Assembly: GCF_015453285.1 (NCBI RefSeq)
Contig: NZ_JADLZT010000002.1
Span: 186,001-250,000, forward strand
Length of the DNA: 64,000 bases
Direction: 5' to 3'
Source: Lysobacter niastensis
Lineage (GTDB): Bacteria; Pseudomonadota; Gammaproteobacteria; Xanthomonadales; Xanthomonadaceae
This document shows, one piece after another, positions 7,885 through 17,073 of the stretch. The notes under the pieces are model-generated. The model did not search any database, was not told the origin of the DNA, and saw nothing but the letters and a program-made list of their open reading frames with translations. A program made the translations under genes and the position numbers. Each line of letters begins with the position of its first letter. Positions within the stretch are counted from its first letter, which is position 1.

Positions 7885-8812
7885 TCACCTCGCGCTTGAC
7901 GCCCCGCCACAGGCGCACGCCTGCGACGAGCCCCGCCAACACCAGCCACAGCGGCCACAGCGTCGCCAGCGCGACCAGGACGGCGAGCAGGCCGTGCCAG
8001 CCCGTGCTGAGCGAATGTCCGAGACGGGTGAAGAAGCCAGGCTGATCGCGATGCAGTGCGTCGTCGAGGTCCGGCTGCTGGGTGCGGGTCACCTTCTGTG
8101 CCTGATGCATCGACAGCTCGATGGTCGCCAAGGCGATGCGGTCCTCGAGTTGTCGGGTCACGAGGGTGGCTTCGTCGCGCTGGGCCTGGGCATCGGCCAC
8201 TGCTTCTACGGCGTGGACCTTCGCCCCCGTCTTGCCGGGCTCGGCCGCTACCGTCGTCAGGGCCTGCTGCGCCTGCTGCTGGCGCAGGTAGGCCAGTTGC
8301 TGGGCCATCAGCTCAAGCTGGGCATCGACGGCCCGACGATCCAGGAACTCGACGTGGCGCGACAGCGCACGCATGAACTCCTGCGCACGCTCGCTGGGTA
8401 TGCGCACCTGCAGGTCGCCGCGGGTGGTGTAACTGGACAGCTCGATGCGCCAGCCATCGCCGCTATCGCGCTGGCGCGTGTCCTCGATCTCGTTGCGGAT
8501 GTCGTTGCGGGCGACATAGCCCCCCAGGCGTGCGACGAGATCTTCGATCTCCAGCGCCGAACGGAACACATCCTGCACGCGGAACTCGACGCGGGCCGTG
8601 CGGATGAAGCGCCTGTCCGCGGAGCCCTGCGTCAGCACCGCCGACGCCAGCTGCGAAGCGGCGTCGGGAGCGGGCGCGCCAGCGGAAGGGGCCGCGGCCG
8701 GCGATTCCGCCGCAGACTGGGACATGGCGTCGGCTGCCTCCTTGTTGCTGCAGGCTGTCGCAAACAGCAGCAATCCGCAGGCGAGCGTGCCCGTCCAGGT
8801 CCTGACTCCCAT
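7868..8812 (-). CDS. DUF4349 lipoprotein
   Basis: 314 residues from the ATG at 8812, which has AGGAGG at good spacing. The signal peptide ends in a lipobox with Cys21 (LLFATAC), so the protein is a lipoprotein. After an Ala/Ser/Pro linker comes the DUF4349 domain (from about residue 60: FIRTARVEFRVQDVFRSALE, with GGYVARNDI), a helical central coiled region (QAQRDEATLVTRQLEDRIAL) and a C-terminal membrane helix (LAVLVALATLWPLWLVLAGL) followed by a basic tail. Function of the family is not established. It converges on the GNAT gene. Confidence 0.9.
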   Translation of the reverse strand: MGVRTWTGTLACGLLLFATACSNKEAADAMSQSAAESPAAAPSAGAPAPDAASQLASAVLTQGSADRRFIRTARVEFRVQDVFRSALEIEDLVARLGGYVARNDIRNEIEDTRQRDSGDGWRIELSSYTTRGDLQVRIPSERAQEFMRALSRHVEFLDRRAVDAQLELMAQQLAYLRQQQAQQALTTVAAEPGKTGAKVHAVEAVADAQAQRDEATLVTRQLEDRIALATIELSMHQAQKVTRTQQPDLDDALHRDQPGFFTRLGHSLSTGWHGLLAVLVALATLWPLWLVLAGLVAGVRLWRGVKREVISGRV

Positions 8813-8918
8813 CCCCACCTCCTGTGTGCGGTCGCGGGCCGAACCCCCTTCAGCCACCGCGCCGTGCCGGTGGACTGTATAGCAGGCCGTCAGGGATGCG
8901 GGCGATCGCGCGGCGCGA

Positions 8919-10196
8919 TCAACGCTCCAGGATCGCCACCACGCCCATGCCGCCGGCGGTGCAGATCGACACCAGGCAGCGGCCGCCGCCACGCTGCTTC
9001 AGCTCCTTCGCCGCGGTGGCGACAATGCGCGCACCGGTCGCGGCGAACGGATGGCCGGCAGCGAGCGAGGAGCCGTTCGGATTGATCTTGGCGACGTCGA
9101 TGCGGCCCATCGGCGCGTCGAGGCCGAGACGGTTCTTGCAGTACTCCTCGCTCTCCCACGCGCGCAGCGTGCACAGCACCTGCGCGGCGAAGGCTTCGTG
9201 GATCTCGTAGAAGTCGAAGTCCTGCAGCGTCAGGCCGTTGCGCGCGAGCATCTCCGGCACCGCGACGGTTGGCGCCATCAGCAGGCCTTCGCCGTGGACG
9301 AAGTCGACCGCCGCGACGTGCGCATCGCGCAGGTAGCAGAGCACTTCGTGGCCGCGCGAGCGCGCCCATTCGTCCGATGCCAGCAGGCAGGCGGATGCGC
9401 CATCGGTCAGCGGCGTGGAATTGGCCGCGGTCAGCGTGCCGCGTCCGGAAGTCTTGTCGAACGCGGGCTTCAGCGAGGCCAGCTTCTCCAGCGTGCTGTC
9501 GGGGCGCAGGATGTTGTCGCGGGCCACGCCGCGGAAGCTCACCACCAGGTCGTCGAAGAAGCCGCGGTCGTAGGCGGCGGCGAGCTTCTTGTGCGAGGAC
9601 AGCGCCCACTCGTCCTGCGAGTCGCGCGAGATGTTCCACTGCTTGGCCATGTCCTCGCAGTGGTCGCCCATCGATTTGCCGGTACGCGGTTCGGCCACAC
9701 CCGGGAACTCGGGCTTCAGCTCGCGGAAATGGAAACCCTTGAACGCAGCCAGCTTGTCGCGCGGCGTCTTGGCGCGGGCGGCTTCGAGGAGGCGGCGGCG
9801 CAGCTTCTGGCCGTAGACGATCGGCACGTCGGACGTCGTATCGGAACCGCCGCCGATGCCGACCTCGATCTGGCCGGTCGCGATCTTGTTGCCGATGTGC
9901 ACGATCGAGTCGAGCGAGGTGCCGCAGGCGCGCTGCAGCGTGATGCCCGGCGTCAGCGGCGACAGGCCCGAGGACAGGGCGGCCTCGCGGCCGAGGTTCC
10001 AGTCGCTGGAGTGCTTGATGACCGCGCCCATCGCCACTTCGCCGAGCTGCTGGCCGTGCAGGCCGTACTTCTCGACCAGGGCACCCAGGGTCCGGACCGA
10101 CATGCCGAGGTTGCCGACATCCGCATAGGCCGTGTTCTGGCGGCAAAACGGAATGCGGACGCCGCCTAGCACGGCGACGGGACGGGCTGGACGCAT
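8919..10196 (-). CDS. Acetyl-CoA C-acyltransferase (thiolase, FadI-like)
   Basis: 425 residues from ATG 10196; the upstream frame extension is Arg/Ser-rich and not thiolase-like. Thiolase hallmarks: nucleophilic cysteine in LQRACGTSLDS (about residue 93), the NSTPLTDGASACLL segment, FYEIHEAFAAQVL with the His, GHPFAATGAR, and the second catalytic cysteine in SICTAGGMG near the end. The order and details are closest to the FadI/trifunctional-beta type, which cleaves 3-ketoacyl-CoA in beta-oxidation, though a biosynthetic direction cannot be excluded. No fadJ-like partner is adjacent. It is divergent from the 301-residue gene. Confidence 0.93.
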   Translation of the reverse strand: MRPARPVAVLGGVRIPFCRQNTAYADVGNLGMSVRTLGALVEKYGLHGQQLGEVAMGAVIKHSSDWNLGREAALSSGLSPLTPGITLQRACGTSLDSIVHIGNKIATGQIEVGIGGGSDTTSDVPIVYGQKLRRRLLEAARAKTPRDKLAAFKGFHFRELKPEFPGVAEPRTGKSMGDHCEDMAKQWNISRDSQDEWALSSHKKLAAAYDRGFFDDLVVSFRGVARDNILRPDSTLEKLASLKPAFDKTSGRGTLTAANSTPLTDGASACLLASDEWARSRGHEVLCYLRDAHVAAVDFVHGEGLLMAPTVAVPEMLARNGLTLQDFDFYEIHEAFAAQVLCTLRAWESEEYCKNRLGLDAPMGRIDVAKINPNGSSLAAGHPFAATGARIVATAAKELKQRGGGRCLVSICTAGGMGVVAILER

Positions 10197-10305
10197 CAGT
10201 GCACCTCGAAGGAACCTGGGGGAGTTGCCGGGACCGTAACGACCGCCGGGCATAATGGACGAAGTGTAGCGCCGCCTTCGCGAGCGACCAAACGCCACCG
10301 TATCC

Positions 10306-11211
10306 ATGAGCTTCGCCGACAGCACCGCCCCCGCCCCGACCGCCACGCTGCACGTGCTCGGCGCCCTCGCGCTCGAGCTGCGCGGTGACGCGCCGGTCGA
10401 CCGCCACGCCCTGTCGCAGGGCGAGGTTGGCGCGCTTGCGGCGCTGATCGCCCGCGATCTTGCCGGCTTCGCGCCGGAAGCCTCCTCGCTGGACCTGGTC
10501 ACGGTGGGTGCCCACTACGACCCGGTCGAGCTGCTCCGCCCGGGCTGGCCGCTGCACCGCGAGCTGGACCAGCTGGCGGCACGCGCCCCGGGTCGGACCG
10601 AGGCGCGGGTCATCGCCTTCGGCGCCCACGAGGAGCGCCTGCCGGGCACTCTCACCCCCTCGCCCGACTACGCCGGTGGCCCGCTGCGGCTGGTGCCGTT
10701 CGTGCTCGGCGGCAACGCCGAGGCCGCCGCCCGAGTCGGCGATGTGTTCGAGCGCGAACTGCTCGAGCGCGGCATGGCCGGCGCCGACACCGCGCTCGCC
10801 GCGCAGGAGGCGTTCGGCCTGCGAGTCGAGCATGCGCGCTACCTGACGGTGCACGACCTCGCCGCGATGATGGCGATGCAGTACGACCACGCCGGCCTTT
10901 CGCCGCTGTGGCCGCTGCTGGAAACCGCGTTGCTGCAACCCGAGGGCGAGGAATGGCTGGACGCGCCGCCCGAGCCGCTGGTGCACTACGTCGCCGGCGA
11001 GGCACGCATTGCGATGTTCGAGCCACGCGCATGGAAGGCCCGCTACGCCACCGAGGCGCCCTGCGACACCGCCGAATGCCGGGAGAAGCTGGAGCGCCAG
11101 CACCAGCACTTCCAGGCCCGCCAGCGGCAGATCGCCGCGGTGCTCGGCGCGCACGGGATCCCAGTGAACTTCGTGCACGCGATCGACGACAACCGGGCCG
11201 TGCTGGATTGA
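10306..11211 (+). CDS. Conserved-looking protein of unknown function (301 aa)
   Basis: No family recognised. The protein lacks a signal peptide and membrane segments and is acidic and Ala/Leu-rich, probably cytosolic. A Leu-rich central helix region (AAQEAFGLRVEHARYLTVHD) and a C-terminal charged segment with two Cys (APCDTAECREKLERQHQHFQ) are the only notable features. The ATG at 10306 lacks a convincing ribosome site. Its stop overlaps the TTG start of the tyrosine phosphatase, so the two are probably translated together, which may hint at a shared job. It faces away from the thiolase gene. Confidence 0.8.
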   Translation: MSFADSTAPAPTATLHVLGALALELRGDAPVDRHALSQGEVGALAALIARDLAGFAPEASSLDLVTVGAHYDPVELLRPGWPLHRELDQLAARAPGRTEARVIAFGAHEERLPGTLTPSPDYAGGPLRLVPFVLGGNAEAAARVGDVFERELLERGMAGADTALAAQEAFGLRVEHARYLTVHDLAAMMAMQYDHAGLSPLWPLLETALLQPEGEEWLDAPPEPLVHYVAGEARIAMFEPRAWKARYATEAPCDTAECREKLERQHQHFQARQRQIAAVLGAHGIPVNFVHAIDDNRAVLD

Positions 11212-11531
11212 CCAACGTCCTCTTCATCTGCAGCCAGAACCGGCTGCGCAGCCCGACTGCGGAACAGGTGTTCGCCGAATGGCCGGGCGTCGAGACCGCG
11301 TCGGCCGGGATCAATGTCGGCGCCGACAACCCGGTCACGCCGGAACTGCTGCAGTGGGCCGACCTGATCTTCGTGATGGAACGCGCGCACCGCTCGAAGC
11401 TGTCGGCGCGCTTCCAGCCGCACCTTGCCGGCAAGCGCATCGTCTGCCTCGACATCCCCGATGATTACGAGTTCATGGACGCGGAACTGGTCCGGCTGCT
11501 CGAAAGCAAGGTGCCGCGGCACCTGCGCTGA
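11208..11531 (+). CDS. Short low-molecular-weight protein tyrosine phosphatase-like protein
   Basis: 107 residues beginning TTG-ACC-AAC; the TTG overlaps the preceding TGA and is the only start that keeps strand one (MTNVLFICSQNRLRSPTAEQ). The P-loop Cys-x5-Arg is complete (Cys8 to Arg14, followed by Ser15) as in low-molecular-weight tyrosine phosphatases. The protein is shorter than the classical ~150-residue enzymes and the usual DPY loop is replaced by LDIPDDYEFMD, matching the predicted phosphatase group COG4551. Likely cytosolic; target unknown. Rare start codon and overlap suggest coupled, low-level translation. Confidence 0.85.
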   Translation: MTNVLFICSQNRLRSPTAEQVFAEWPGVETASAGINVGADNPVTPELLQWADLIFVMERAHRSKLSARFQPHLAGKRIVCLDIPDDYEFMDAELVRLLESKVPRHLR

Positions 11532-11543
11532 CCGCCCGTTGCG

Positions 11544-12044
11544 TCACTTCGAACGATCGAACTCCGCCTCGCGGATGGCATAGCCCGCATCGACCATCCC
11601 CAGCGCGTCGTAGGTGCGGTGGGCGTTGTCGTTGTCGCGCTCGACATACAGGCGCAGGCCAACCACACCGCGTGTGCCGCGAGCGAGCGTCTCGACGTGC
11701 CGGTACAGCGCGGCGAACACGCCGCGGCGGCGGTGCTCGGGCGGCACGTACACGCTCTGGATCCACCACCACTCGCCGTCGCGCCAGTCGCTCCATTCGC
11801 GCGTCAGCATCAGCGTGCCGACCGGCGCCGCGATCGTTTCGCGGCCGGCGACGCCGGCTTCGTCCATCGCGATGAAGTAGCGCGCCCTGGCCGGATCGGC
11901 GATGCCTGCGGCGACGCCCCGGCGTACCGTGCCGGGATCGAGCCGCTTGTGCTCGGTCTCCCACGCCATCGCTTCCGCCCACACCGCAAGCATCTCGGTG
12001 TCGTGGGCGTGGGCTTCGCGGATGCGCAAATGAGTGGTGGTCAT
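11544..12044 (-). CDS. GNAT-family N-acetyltransferase
   Basis: 166 residues. The ATG at 12044 is preferred because AGG lies nine bases upstream; an ATG three codons earlier has that AGG directly against it. GNAT landmarks: LRIREAHAHDTEMLAVWAEA at the start, WWWIQSVYVPPEHRRRGVFA with the RRRGVF acetyl-CoA loop, and a C-terminal GLRLYVERDNDNAHRTYDAL, where Asn-x-x-A-x-x-x-Y is typical. Acceptor unknown. It is convergent with the phosphatase gene and downstream of the repeat pair. Confidence 0.9.
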   Translation of the reverse strand: MTTTHLRIREAHAHDTEMLAVWAEAMAWETEHKRLDPGTVRRGVAAGIADPARARYFIAMDEAGVAGRETIAAPVGTLMLTREWSDWRDGEWWWIQSVYVPPEHRRRGVFAALYRHVETLARGTRGVVGLRLYVERDNDNAHRTYDALGMVDAGYAIREAEFDRSK

Positions 12045-12077
12045 GGACGACATCCTGGTGTTTCACGCTGGGTAGCC

Positions 12078-12232
12078 CGCTCATCCTTCGACTTCGGCGC
12101 TTCGCACCTACGCTCAGGACGAACGGTGAAACGGCTGGTCGCACAGTGCGAGCTGCCGCAGCCTGCAAGTATTGCCGCAAACCAGCACCGTTCGTCCTGA
12201 GCGTAGCGCAGCGGAGTCGAAGGATGAGCGGG
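12078..12232. repeat. Inverted pair of a dispersed intergenic repeat
   Basis: Two arms, at 12078-12127 and 12187-12231, are reverse complements apart from a 5-6 base difference in the middle. Each holds the core TCCTTCGACT...CTCAGGACGAAC on one strand (CGTCCTGAGCGTAGCG on the other). This resembles a short motif often seen scattered between genes in many proteobacterial genomes. The arms are separated by about 59 bases and together could fold into a long hairpin between the GNAT and sodC genes. The flanking ORFs crossing them are spurious. Confidence 0.75.
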
Positions 12233-12246
12233 TGGCGAGAACCGCA

Positions 12247-12798
12247 TCACTGCGTGACAGTGATGACCCCGCATGCCACGCGCCCGCCGGCATTGCCGGT
12301 CGGCTGCGTCTTGTAGTCGTCCGGCGAGGCGTGGACGATCACCGCCTTGCCTGCCACGTCGTTGGCTGCACCTCCGCCGAGCGTCACGCCCTGGGCATGC
12401 ACGCTGACCTTCGCGATGCCATCGGCGTTGGCGCTGATGTTGTCCATGTCGCCGCCGTGGTGCGCACCGCTGTCGACCTTGCCGTGCGGTGCACCGGCCG
12501 GATTGAAATGCCCACCGGCGCTGCTGGCATCGGCCGCGCTGCAGTCACCCTTCTCGTGGATGTGGATCGCATGCACGCTGTTCGGTGCCAGGCCGCCGAT
12601 TTCGCCGGTGAGATGCACGCCATCGCCCATCGGCTTCACGGTGAGCCGTCCGCTGACCAGGCTGGCCGACGCGGAGGAGAGGTTGACGACAGCGGCCTTG
12701 GCGGTCGAAGCAGCGGGCGGCGGCGCCTTGGTCTTGGGCGCGGAACTGCAGGCGGACAGGGCCAGGATCGTGGCGGCGGCGAGCAGTGCGGTCTTCAT
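12247..12798 (-). CDS. sodC: Lipoprotein Cu/Zn superoxide dismutase family protein
   Basis: 183 residues from ATG 12798 with AGGAG upstream. A lipoprotein signal (ILALSAC) is followed by an Ala/Pro/Lys linker and the Cu/Zn SOD beta barrel. Metal-site features are all present: HAIHIHEKGDC (two Cu ligands and the first disulfide Cys), GGHFNP with PHG, HHGGDMDN, and VIVHASPDDYKTQPTGNAGG with the last Cu His, then GRVACG carrying the active-site Arg and second Cys. It would convert superoxide to peroxide in the periplasm, anchored by lipid. It appears to be a single-gene unit, divergent from nothing nearby. Confidence 0.93.
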   Translation of the reverse strand: MKTALLAAATILALSACSSAPKTKAPPPAASTAKAAVVNLSSASASLVSGRLTVKPMGDGVHLTGEIGGLAPNSVHAIHIHEKGDCSAADASSAGGHFNPAGAPHGKVDSGAHHGGDMDNISANADGIAKVSVHAQGVTLGGGAANDVAGKAVIVHASPDDYKTQPTGNAGGRVACGVITVTQ

Positions 12799-12894
12799 CC
12801 GGGATCTCCTTGTGTCCGGCAATGCCTATCGGTTCGGTATACCTGATCGCGAGCGCGCAGGTTATTCCCGTCGTGGTCACACGGCGGTGAACAG

Positions 12895-14314
<1,420 letters not shown>

Positions 14315-14325
<11 letters not shown>

Positions 14326-15370
14326 GCGCGATGCCTCCTTCGTCCTGCAGCGCCAGCGGCAGCAGCAGCGTGAATACCGTGTGTCCCGGCCGCGAGCGAT
14401 AGGCCAGCGAGCCGCGGTGCTCGCGCGCGACCTGCTGCGCCAGCGCTAGACCGAGACCACTGCCCTCGGCGCGGCCCGACACCAGCGGCAGGAACAGCTG
14501 TTCGGCCAGTGCATCCGGCACGCCGCGCCCGTCGTCGACGATCTCCAGCCGCAGCGCGATCGGATGCACGACGTCGGCGATGCGCACTGCGTGCTCGGCG
14601 CGCGTGCGCAGCGTGATGTGGGTCGCGCCGGCTTCGATGGCGTTTCGCACCAGGTTCCACACTGCCTGCATCAGGCGATCGGCATCGCCGTCGAACTCGG
14701 GCAGGCTCGGGTCGTAATCGCGTAGCAGGCGCACAGCCCACCCGGCCTCGCTCTCGGCCAACCGCAACACGCGTTCGAGCACGGCATGGATGTTCAGCGA
14801 TGCATGCGCGCGCGGCGGCGCCGGCGTCAGCAACTGGTCGACGAGTGCGGTGAGGCGCTCGACTTCGCTGCCGATCATCGACACGAGTTCGCGCGCATCG
14901 CCGCCGTCGCGGTCGACGCGGCGCGCGAGCAGTTGCGCGGCGCCCTTCAAGCCAGCCAGCGGATTGCGCAGTTCGTGTGCCAGCCCTTTCAGCGAGGCCG
15001 ACAGCGCGGACGGAAGCAACAGAGCCGGGTCGTCGCCGGGGAACTCGTCGACCGGATGAGCTTCCATCAGCCAGCCGCCGTCCTCGCGCCGGCTCAGCCA
15101 CAGGTCGGCGAAGCATTCCTCGCCATCGCTGTAGCGCAACCGGCAGCGGCGCAGCCGCAACGGCGCGCTGCCGTCGGAGGCGCGGGCCAGCGCCTCGGCC
15201 AGGCGGCCGTCGCCGGAATCCAGCCCGGCCAGTGGCCAGCCGAGCAGGCGCCGGGCGCTGACGCCGAGCCAGCGCGAAAAAGCGGTGTTGCAGCCCGCGA
15301 TCACACCCTGACCGTCACTCCAGGCCAGCGGCGTGGTCAGGGTGTCGGCATCGGGCGCGAGCGCGGTCAT
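14315..15370 (-). CDS. ntrB: Nitrogen sensor kinase/phosphatase NR(II)
   Basis: 351 residues from ATG 15370. An N-terminal PAS-like part (QGVIAGCNTAFSRWLGVSAR) is followed by the H-box GLAHELRNPLAGLKGAAQLL (His132), N-box LVRNAIEAGA, and DDGRGVP and GSGLGLALAQ of the ATPase domain. No membrane segments, as expected for the cytosolic PII-controlled kinase. The start is fixed by an NtrC-type dyad ending directly at the ATG; the longer upstream frame crosses it. GlnK in this window is the likely PII partner. ntrC follows with an 11-base overlap. Confidence 0.96.
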
Positions 15371-15387
15371 TGCACCATCGTAGTGCA
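15371..15387 (-). promoter_or_regulatory. NtrC-binding dyad at the ntrB start
   Basis: Minus-strand sequence TGCACTACGATGGTGCA is a 17-bp near-perfect match to the enteric NtrC consensus (TGCAC-N7-GTGCA). It lies immediately upstream of the ntrB ATG, over the place where a ribosome site would be. In enteric bacteria NtrC represses its own glnL promoter from a similar site, so autorepression is the simplest reading. Confidence 0.8.
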
Positions 15388-16004
15388 AAGAACCGTGAGC
15401 GCGGCGCTGTACCGCCCCTTTTGGCACCAACTGGATGCATGGCGCCATCAGCGCTGGTCTCGTGAACTCTCCCCGGTCGCGCAGGGTCGGTCCTGCCCGG
15501 CCGTTCCGTGTCCGGCCGCGAGGACGCCCGCGATGCCGGCCGCCCCCCTGCTGCACGACCATCCGGCGATCCGCATCAGGCCCAGCGCCGGAATTGGCGG
15601 CTTGCATCAGGTGGTGGCCACGGCACGATGCGGGCGTCGACGCTCTCTACGGCTTGGACGAACTCGGCGTCGTGCTTGAGTTGAATCTCGACGGTATTGC
15701 GACCTACAGCGCCGGCATCACCCGCACCGCCGCACAGTCGATCGCAACGGGGTGACCTTCACGCGTGCGCCGCTCGTTGACGAGACGGCGCGACGCAAGC
15801 CTGCTTCGACGAAGCATCGCGGAACTGCTGAGGAGGTTGCAGCCGAGGCGAAATGTCCGCACCTCCGTTCGCGTACATCGACGTGAACGCGCTGCTGGAG
15901 ACCTCACCATCCGGAACGATGACCGGCGCGCGCCGCCTGTTCATTCCATTGAACACGCGTGCGTACAACAATTCTTACACGACGCGTGTCGTAACTTGCG
16001 TCAA
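15388..16004. other. 617-bp stretch between ntrB and the glycosyltransferase
   Basis: No convincing gene seen. Frames through it are short and low-scoring; the longest plus-strand candidate (15435-15755) has an Arg/Pro-rich start and a more protein-like end (YGLDELGVVLELNLDGIATY) that I cannot match to any family and that lacks a ribosome site. The last ~60 bases before the glycosyltransferase are AT-richer and probably hold its promoter. It must also contain the ntrB promoter on the other strand. Confidence 0.4.
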
Positions 16005-17063
16005 ATGCGAATCGCACAAATCTCCCCGCTCTACGAAGCCGTGCCGCCGCTGCTGTACGGCGGCACCGAACGCGTCGTCGCTTACCTGACCGATGCATTG
16101 GTGGACGCCGGGCATGACGTGACGTTGTTCGCGTCGGCCGACACGCGCACCCGCGCGACGCTGGTGCCGATGCGCGACCAGGCGATCCGGCTCGATCCCG
16201 CACCACTCAAGTCCGACCTCGCCGCGCACCTTACGCTGCTGCACGACGTACGCAGGCGCGCCGATGAGTTCGACATGCTGCACTTCCATGTCGATCTTCT
16301 GCACTACCCGTTCTTCGAGAACTGCTGCGGCAAGACCGTCACCACGTTGCACGGCCGCCTGGACCTGAAGGACCTGCCACAGGCCTATCGGCGCTGGCGC
16401 AAGTTCCCGCTGGTGTCCATCTCCGACAAGCAGCGCAAGCCGCTCGGCGAGGTCAACTGGGTCGGCACGATCCACCATGGCCTGCCATCGGATCTGCTGA
16501 GCTACTCGCCGAGGCCGGCCGGGGGCTATCTCGCTTTCCTGGGCCGCATTTCCCCCGAGAAGCGGGTCGATCGCGCGATCTCCATCGCGCGCCAGGCCGG
16601 GCTGCCGCTGCGCATCGCGGCCAAGGTCGATGCGGTCGACAAGGCGTATTTCCACAATGAGATCGAGCCACTGCTCGACGGCGACGGCATCGAGTACATC
16701 GGCGAGATCTCCGATGAGGAGAAGAGCGAGTTCCTCGGCAACGCGCTGGCGCTGCTGTTTCCGATCGACTGGCCCGAACCGTTCGGACTGGTGATGATCG
16801 AGGCGATGGCCTGCGGCACGCCGGTGGTGGCCTGGAACTGCGGGTCGGTGCCGGAGGTGATCGAACCGGGCGTGACCGGCTGCATCGTCGAATCCGTCCA
16901 GCAGGCGGTTGACGCGCTGCCGGGCATGCTGGCACTCAGTCGCCACGCCGTCCGCGAGCGCTTCGAGCGTCGCTTCACGGCGGAGGTCATGGCGGCTTCC
17001 TATGTCGATGTCTACCGGCATCTTTTGCGGCAGGAAGATGCCGCGCAGCGCATGATCGCCTGA
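16005..17063 (+). CDS. Family 4 glycosyltransferase
   Basis: 352 residues from ATG 16005; the earlier in-frame extension is not conserved in character. GT-B fold landmarks: the N-terminal MRIAQISPLYEAVPPLLYGG acceptor loop, DMLHFHVDLLHYP, then in the C-terminal half GYLAFLGRISPEKRVDRAI and WPEPFGLVMIEAMACGTPVV with the Glu-x7-Glu nucleotide-sugar motif, and NCGSVPEVIEPGVTG. No membrane segment. The sugar donor and acceptor are unknown. The debranching-like gene starts ten bases after the stop, so the two are an operon and probably act on the same glucan or glycoside. Confidence 0.93.
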   Translation: MRIAQISPLYEAVPPLLYGGTERVVAYLTDALVDAGHDVTLFASADTRTRATLVPMRDQAIRLDPAPLKSDLAAHLTLLHDVRRRADEFDMLHFHVDLLHYPFFENCCGKTVTTLHGRLDLKDLPQAYRRWRKFPLVSISDKQRKPLGEVNWVGTIHHGLPSDLLSYSPRPAGGYLAFLGRISPEKRVDRAISIARQAGLPLRIAAKVDAVDKAYFHNEIEPLLDGDGIEYIGEISDEEKSEFLGNALALLFPIDWPEPFGLVMIEAMACGTPVVAWNCGSVPEVIEPGVTGCIVESVQQAVDALPGMLALSRHAVRERFERRFTAEVMAASYVDVYRHLLRQEDAAQRMIA

Positions 17064-17073
17064 GCCCACGGAC

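Noticed and set aside
15435-15755. Small plus-strand gene in the ntrB-GT4 gap
   Set aside because: No ribosome site, an Arg/Pro-rich first half and no similarity that I recognise.
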